Positions 5,744-9,091 of a stretch of DNA of 9,091 nt are shown here, piece by piece. The position numbers were made by a program, and so were the translations under genes. The notes beneath the pieces are model-generated. The model was not told the origin of the DNA. It did no database searches and saw nothing but the letters and a program-made list of their open reading frames with translations. The first letter of the stretch is position 1, and every line of letters begins with the position of its first letter. Origin of the DNA: Alphaproteobacteria bacterium (lineage in GTDB: Bacteria > Pseudomonadota > Alphaproteobacteria > GCA-2731375); assembly GCA_028281075.1 (NCBI GenBank), contig JANQKO010000142.1:1-9091 (forward strand), written 5' to 3'.

Positions 5744-7351
5744 CTATCGTGCCGGCCCTGACCCCGGTGGTGGCGACCAGCGTGGCGTGACCTTCGGCTC
5801 GATGCCGGCGAGCCCGGCGGGCGGCGGCATGTCGTAGCCGAAGCCGGGGAGGATCTTGGTCGTCGGCGGCGTTTCGCGCCGCCGCCAGATGCGGACCGCA
5901 TCCAGGCGCTTGACCAGGTCGAAGCCGTCCGGCGGCGGATTGGCCCGGGTCAGCCAGTGGCTGGCGAATTCGGGTGCCTTGTCGTGGATGGCGTCGATCT
6001 CGGCGCGGTGCAGCCCGGCGAAGTAGAGCGGCACGTCGTGGTGCAGCGTGTAGTACCCGCCCGAGACCCACCAGGGCGTCCGCGACTCGTCGACCACCGC
6101 GGCCACGTCGTCCTGCCGGGACAGCCAGAGATAGGCCCGTCTGCTGTCGACGTCGGCGAGCAGCCGGTCGCCGTGCAGCTTTTCCTGATAGGGCAGCGCC
6201 GTGGCGAGGCCCAGACCCGAGACCGTGAGCGGCCAGGCCGCGAGCGCCGCCAGCCCGGCCGACCGCAGCCGGACCCGGCCGGCGGGCGGGACGAGACGGC
6301 ACGCCCGGTCGAGCACATGGGCAAATCCGAGCAGATAGAATGGCGTGAACCAGAGCACGAAGCGGGTTTCCTTGTGGGCCGGCACGTGAAACGCCAGCAG
6401 GCCCGTCGCCGCCACCAGGATCAGCGGCCAGGCCCGCCGCCGGTTCATGACCAGGCCGAGCGTGCCGAGCACGGCGATACCGCCCGACAGCAGCACGATC
6501 GCGGCGCCGTAGAAATAGAACCGCCGCACGCCGAAGATCTCGGAAACGTTCTGCAGAAAGTTGAGTTCGAGATTCAGGATGATCGAGCTGAGGAAATAGT
6601 CCCAGCTATAATGGTCGAGCAATCCAATCGCGACCACCGCCAGGCAGAACGCGGCAAGGGAATAGGCGGCGCTGCGTCGGTGGCAGGCCAGGTGGACGAG
6701 AAGCAGGACGCCGATCATCGGCAGGAACTGAAACCGGATCGCGACCGTTAGCGCGGCGAACAGGCCAAACCCCAACGCGGCCGTCCGGCCCGGCTTCGCG
6801 AACAGCAGGGCAATGGTTGCGAACAGGGCATAGACACCGAGCACGTCCGGCATCGGCTTATGGGCGAAGTAGACGAGCTCGTACCAGAACGCGGCGAGAA
6901 GCAGCGCCAGCCGGGCGGCGGACTCGTCAAAGACGGCCTGTCCGACGCGGTAGACGAAATAGGGCAGCGACAGACTGATGACGCAGAATGCGACCTCGAC
7001 GCCCCTGATATAGTAGTCTGGCCCCCGCAGGCCGGCCTGATCGAAGAGCGACAGAATGGCGGCGATAAAGCCGGGGATGAGCCAGGACCGGATGCCGTAG
7101 GTGTATTCCCACGGCACGAGGCCATGACCGAACGCCAGCCGGTGCGCCTGCTCCAGATACTGGAACATCTCGTCGGGATGGGCCATCGAGTTCGAGCTGA
7201 AGGCGACGAGCACCCGCAGCAGCAGGGCGGCCAGCAGGACCAGGGGCAGGTACGTCCAGGTCCCGGCGGCGGCCGGACGATCGGGTCGGCCGTAGCCGGC
7301 GAACCATCCGGCCGGCCAAGCGGTTCCCTGTCGGCGTTGTATCGGCTGCAT
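5744..7351 (-). CDS. GT22 family (Alg9/PIG-B-like) membrane glycosyltransferase
   Basis: 535 residues. A first transmembrane helix (about 33-51) is followed by the catalytic-loop motif HPDE (58-61) in the context AHPDEMFQYLEQAHRLAFGH, then WEYTYGIRSWLIP. Many further membrane helices come next, then HKETRF (326-331). HPDE after helix 1 and HKE-x-RF near the end of the membrane domain are the hallmarks of glycosyltransferase family 22, the lipid-phosphate-sugar-dependent mannosyltransferases of N-glycan and GPI assembly in eukaryotes (Alg9, Alg12, PIG-B); bacteria carry relatives of less certain role. The C-terminal 160 residues are mostly soluble and probably extracytoplasmic. By family, it should transfer a sugar from a polyprenyl phosphate carrier to a periplasmic glycan or lipid. 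The start is fixed by a stop codon immediately before ATG 7351; no Shine-Dalgarno is visible, and two strong hairpins lie just upstream. No other glycan gene is in the window, so the acceptor is unknown. Confidence 0.8.
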   Translation of the reverse strand: MQPIQRRQGTAWPAGWFAGYGRPDRPAAAGTWTYLPLVLLAALLLRVLVAFSSNSMAHPDEMFQYLEQAHRLAFGHGLVPWEYTYGIRSWLIPGFIAAILSLFDQAGLRGPDYYIRGVEVAFCVISLSLPYFVYRVGQAVFDESAARLALLLAAFWYELVYFAHKPMPDVLGVYALFATIALLFAKPGRTAALGFGLFAALTVAIRFQFLPMIGVLLLVHLACHRRSAAYSLAAFCLAVVAIGLLDHYSWDYFLSSIILNLELNFLQNVSEIFGVRRFYFYGAAIVLLSGGIAVLGTLGLVMNRRRAWPLILVAATGLLAFHVPAHKETRFVLWFTPFYLLGFAHVLDRACRLVPPAGRVRLRSAGLAALAAWPLTVSGLGLATALPYQEKLHGDRLLADVDSRRAYLWLSRQDDVAAVVDESRTPWWVSGGYYTLHHDVPLYFAGLHRAEIDAIHDKAPEFASHWLTRANPPPDGFDLVKRLDAVRIWRRRETPPTTKILPGFGYDMPPPAGLAGIEPKVTPRWSPPPGSGPAR

Positions 7352-7359
7352 TCAGATAC

Positions 7360-7388
7360 CGGCCGGTTGTCTCGTCCCCAACCGGCCG
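7360..7388 (-). promoter_or_regulatory. Perfect 10-bp inverted repeat immediately upstream of the glycosyltransferase start
   Basis: CGGCCGGTTG (7360-7369) and CAACCGGCCG (7379-7388) pair perfectly around a nine-base loop. The structure ends only eight bases before the ATG at 7351, where a ribosome binding site would be expected but is absent. It may be a translational control hairpin or a protein-binding dyad. Confidence 0.45.
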
Positions 7389-7389
7389 A

Positions 7390-7412
7390 TCCCGTCGGAC
7401 GGACCGACGGGA
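7390..7412 (-). promoter_or_regulatory. Second perfect inverted repeat in the glycosyltransferase leader
   Basis: TCCCGTCGG (7390-7398) and CCGACGGGA (7404-7412) pair perfectly around a five-base loop. It directly abuts the preceding inverted repeat with a single base between them, giving a tandem pair of hairpins over 53 bases. No T-run follows either hairpin in the minus direction, so intrinsic termination is not supported. Confidence 0.42.
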
Positions 7413-7451
7413 GATTCCCGTGAGGCACCGTGCAGAGCGACAACCATGATC

Positions 7452-7472
7452 CACGGAACGTCATATTCCGTG
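7452..7472. promoter_or_regulatory. Operator-like 21-bp dyad in the divergent intergenic region
   Basis: CACGGAA (7452-7458) and TTCCGTG (7466-7472) are perfect inverted arms with a seven-base AT-rich spacer, so the half-sites are 14 bases centre to centre. The spacing suits a dimeric DNA-binding protein on one face of the helix. It lies about 100 bases upstream of the glycosyltransferase start. On the minus strand there is an isolated TTGACG (7525-7520) upstream and TATAGA (7491-7486), but their spacing of 28 is too long for a normal promoter. Confidence 0.35.
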
Positions 7473-7597
7473 TAGGATTGTCCGATCTATACGCCAATGC
7501 TCACACCGGGTGCGCGCAACGTCAAGACCAACCAGCGGCTGGGTTGCGCCGATGCGGCGTCGGCCGATCCGAGGCAGTCGGACGTGATGAAATTTTT

Positions 7598-7634
7598 CGA
7601 TCAAGATTTCCGATAAAATTTTCGATTTTGATCG
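7598..7634. promoter_or_regulatory. AT-rich tract with CGATCAA/TTGATCG inverted arms upstream of the riboswitch
   Basis: The tract around 7588-7650 is much richer in A and T than the rest of the window. It holds perfect inverted arms CGATCAA (7598-7604) and TTGATCG (7628-7634), a central AAAATTTT palindrome (7615-7622) and CGAT repeated at 7598, 7611, 7623 and 7642. It probably contains the promoter for the riboswitch-btuB transcript. TACTAT (7663-7668) could be its -10 element, which would place the transcript start some 55 bases before the riboswitch. The promoter assignment is inference. Confidence 0.35.
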
Positions 7635-7730
7635 GCAACGACGATTAATTTCTGGCTGCCGTTACTATTTCCCGCCGGTGATGCCCGAATCGGTTGCGCC
7701 GTGAACAGGCACGACGCTAGGATCGAAACA

Positions 7731-7918
7731 GTGATGGTTCCCGTCAGGGACGCAAGAGGGAACGGGGTAAGATGCGGCCGCCGAGATCCGGTGGCCAAAG
7801 CGATGCCCCGGCTGCCCCCGCAACTGTAGGCGGCGAGCAAGCGCCCATATCCGGCCACTGGGAAACTGGGAAGGCCGGGCGCCGGCGACGACCCGCGAGC
7901 CAGGAGACCTGCCGTCAC
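7731..7918 (+). promoter_or_regulatory. Cobalamin riboswitch
   Basis: The conserved parts of the cobalamin aptamer appear in order: GGTTCCCGTC and AGAGGGAACGGGG near the 5' side, CCCCCGCAACTGTA (7814-7827), GCCACTGGGAAACTGGGAAG (7854-7873), ACCCGCGAGCC and the B12 box GAGCCAGGAGACCTGCC (7897-7913). A closing P1 stem is formed by GTGATGG (7731-7737) with CCGTCAC (7912-7918), with one G-U pair. It binds adenosyl- or other cobalamins and normally represses the downstream gene when the ligand is present. That gene here is a BtuB-type receptor 260 bases downstream on the same strand, which fits exactly. Confidence 0.93.
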
Positions 7919-7958
7919 CAGCGTCACCCAACCGCTGTCCGGGGTGTGTCGGTGGGAC

Positions 7959-8008
7959 GGAAACCCGTTTGCGGTGGCGCGCGGAAACGCGTGGCTGCTG
8001 GGGTTTTT
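7959..8008 (+). promoter_or_regulatory. Nested stem-loop ending in T5 after the riboswitch, possible expression platform
   Basis: GGAAACCC (7959-7966) can pair with GGGTTTTT (8001-8008), using two G-U pairs, and encloses a second stem CGTTT (7966-7970) with AAACG (7985-7989). The two stems compete for one C. The outer stem ends in five T, so it could act as a ligand-dependent terminator. In proteobacteria, cobalamin riboswitches more often hide the ribosome binding site, so this is only a candidate. The rest of the leader to 8178 has no recognised gene. Confidence 0.28.
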
Positions 8009-8021
8009 GGTCGTGGGTGAA

Positions 8022-8052
8022 CATCCTCCCGGACCTTCGGAACGTTCAGGAC
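8022..8052. repeat. Degenerate CTTCG-type intergenic repeat inside the btuB leader
   Basis: CATCC (8022-8026), GACCTTCGGAACG and TTCAGGAC in order resemble a short, diverged version of the palindromes at 3621-3664 and 3881-3913. Read on the minus strand, it encodes the tell-tale PERSEGP string in a frame that is not a gene. It lies between the riboswitch and the coding sequence and would be part of the transcript. Confidence 0.35.
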
Positions 8053-8178
8053 TCGATCGGATCGGGCCGTGCATTCGGCCTGGCTGCGACGCGGATTTCC
8101 GTCGCCGGGCGCCGGCGGCACGGGCCGTCACGCGCCTCCATGCAGCTCTTGAACCGACAGGACCGAATGGGGACCGCA

Positions 8179-9091
8179 ATGATTCTTTCTTCACATCGTT
8201 ATGTCGCGGGCTTGGTGCTCGCGGGCGCGTTCGCCGTGGCCGGCGGGACGTTTAGTCCGCCGGCGGCGGCCGATGATGCCGTCCGGCGGCTGCCCGACAT
8301 TGTCGTCTCGGCGAGCCGGGTGCCGCTGCCGGCCGACGAGACCGGCAGCGCCGTCACGGTGATTACCGGCGAACAGCTCGAACGGCGTCAGATACGCGTG
8401 GTCTCCGACGTGCTGCGCGACGTTCCCGGCGTCGCGGTCAACCGCACGGGGCCGGCCGGCGCCCTGACGCAGTTGCGCCTGCGCGGCGCCGAGGGCAACC
8501 AGACGCTGGTGCTGATCGACGGCATCGAGGTCAACAACCCGGCCGGCGGATCGGAATTCGATTTCGCCAACCTGCTGAACGTCGGGATCGACCGCATCGA
8601 GGTGCTGCGCGGGCCGCAGAGCGCGCTTTACGGCAGCGACGCCATCGGCGGCGTCGTCAACATCGTCACCGCGCGGCCAGGGACGGGCCTGACATTGACC
8701 GCCCGCGGCGAAGCCGGATCGTTCACGACGCGCGACGGCCTGCTCGGGCTCGGCTATGGCGGCGACCGGTTCCACGCCAGCGCCGTCGTCAACCGGATCG
8801 AGACCAACGGCGTTTCGGTCGCGGATGCCGCCGCCGGCAACAGCGAGGACGACGGCTACGACAACACGACGGCGCGGCTGAGGCTCGGCTTCCGGCCGCT
8901 CGACAACCTGGAGATCGACGCCGTCGGCATGCTGGTCGACAGCGAACGCGAGGGCGATGCGTCCGCGACGGTCGTGAACGCGGTCGATTCCGACGACGAG
9001 TCGGACACGCTGGAGCGCTATGGCCGGATCGGCGCCCGGCTCGACCTTTTCGGCGGCGCCTGGCGGCACCGCGCCAGCGCCAGCCATGTCG
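8179..9091 (+). CDS. btuB: TonB-dependent vitamin B12 outer-membrane receptor, BtuB type (partial, runs off the right edge)
   Basis: The first 304 codons are present with no stop. A signal peptide (about residues 1-31) has a hydrophobic core VAGLVLAGAFAVAGG and a likely cut after PPAAA. It is followed by a TonB box-like LPDIVVSASR (38-47) and a plug domain: VSDVLRDVPGVAVNRTG, LRLRGAEGNQTLVLIDGIEV, RIEVLRGPQSALYGSDAIGG (139-158) and VVNIVTARPG. The first barrel strands then begin. The wording closely parallels Escherichia coli BtuB. Acidic loops SEDDGYDN (222-229) and DSDDESD (270-276) sit where E. coli BtuB has its calcium-binding aspartates. ATG 8179 has GGGGA five bases upstream; in-frame ATGs at 8167 and 8140 are possible but lengthen the signal peptide's n-region. 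The cobalamin riboswitch upstream makes B12 the most likely substrate. It should import cobalamin across the outer membrane using TonB energy. Confidence 0.9.
   Translation, partial: MILSSHRYVAGLVLAGAFAVAGGTFSPPAAADDAVRRLPDIVVSASRVPLPADETGSAVTVITGEQLERRQIRVVSDVLRDVPGVAVNRTGPAGALTQLRLRGAEGNQTLVLIDGIEVNNPAGGSEFDFANLLNVGIDRIEVLRGPQSALYGSDAIGGVVNIVTARPGTGLTLTARGEAGSFTTRDGLLGLGYGGDRFHASAVVNRIETNGVSVADAAAGNSEDDGYDNTTARLRLGFRPLDNLEIDAVGMLVDSEREGDASATVVNAVDSDDESDTLERYGRIGARLDLFGGAWRHRASASHV

Noticed and set aside
7486..7525. Minus-strand promoter made of TTGACG and TATAGA
   Set aside because: The two hexamers are individually good, but the 28-base spacer is far outside the usual 16-18.
7601..8194. 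Open frame of 197 codons on the minus strand across the riboswitch
   Set aside because: It is the reverse complement of the cobalamin aptamer and of the CTTCG-type repeat; such frames are a common annotation error over B12 riboswitches. Nothing else supports it.
8191..9087. Open frame of 298 codons on the minus strand opposite the receptor
   Set aside because: The plus strand encodes a clear BtuB signal peptide, plug and barrel start; the minus frame has no motif.

Overview
The window is GC-rich (most third codon positions are G or C) and looks like a chromosomal piece of an alphaproteobacterium, probably a Rhodospirillales-like lineage. The lineage is an inference from three things: the long isocitrate dehydrogenase of the Rickettsia/Thermus type with an extra C-terminal domain, the intergenic palindromes of the CATCCTTCGAG...CTCAGGATG kind that are common in this class, and the codon use. 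No plasmid, phage or transposase gene is visible.

Layout, left to right. A protein with an N-terminal hydrophobic segment runs off the left edge on the minus strand (1-70). Next, all on the minus strand and read right to left, come a LysR-type regulator (2591-3475), a YbfB/YjiJ-type major facilitator transporter (1270-2463) and a class I nitronate monooxygenase-like flavoenzyme (206-1285). Transporter and flavoenzyme overlap by 16 bases and must be co-transcribed; the LysR gene lies 127 bases upstream in the same direction and is the obvious candidate regulator. A 0.65-kb gene-free stretch (3491-4141) follows, carrying a composite cluster of intergenic palindromes, including a nested imperfect palindrome of about 190 bp. 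Then comes isocitrate dehydrogenase (4142-5599, minus), with a second possible start and a leader inverted repeat, and a multi-spanning GT22 (Alg9/PIG-B-like) glycosyltransferase (5744-7351, minus).

An 827-base divergent intergenic region (7352-8178) separates the glycosyltransferase from a TonB-dependent receptor of the BtuB type, which runs off the right edge on the plus strand (8179-9091). This region contains strong tandem inverted repeats just in front of the glycosyltransferase, an operator-like dyad, an AT-rich tract with CGAT repeats, and a clear cobalamin riboswitch (about 7731-7918) on the btuB side. The riboswitch and BtuB form one functional unit: vitamin B12 uptake that should be shut down when cobalamin is plentiful.

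I found no tRNA, rRNA, CRISPR array or insertion sequence with a transposase. The least ordinary items are the bacterial GT22 glycosyltransferase with its hairpin-rich leader and no Shine-Dalgarno, the nested palindrome cluster at 3621-3913, and the isocitrate dehydrogenase leader, in which one arm of a perfect inverted repeat abuts the upstream of two candidate starts. I see no convincing evidence of an entirely new multi-gene system.
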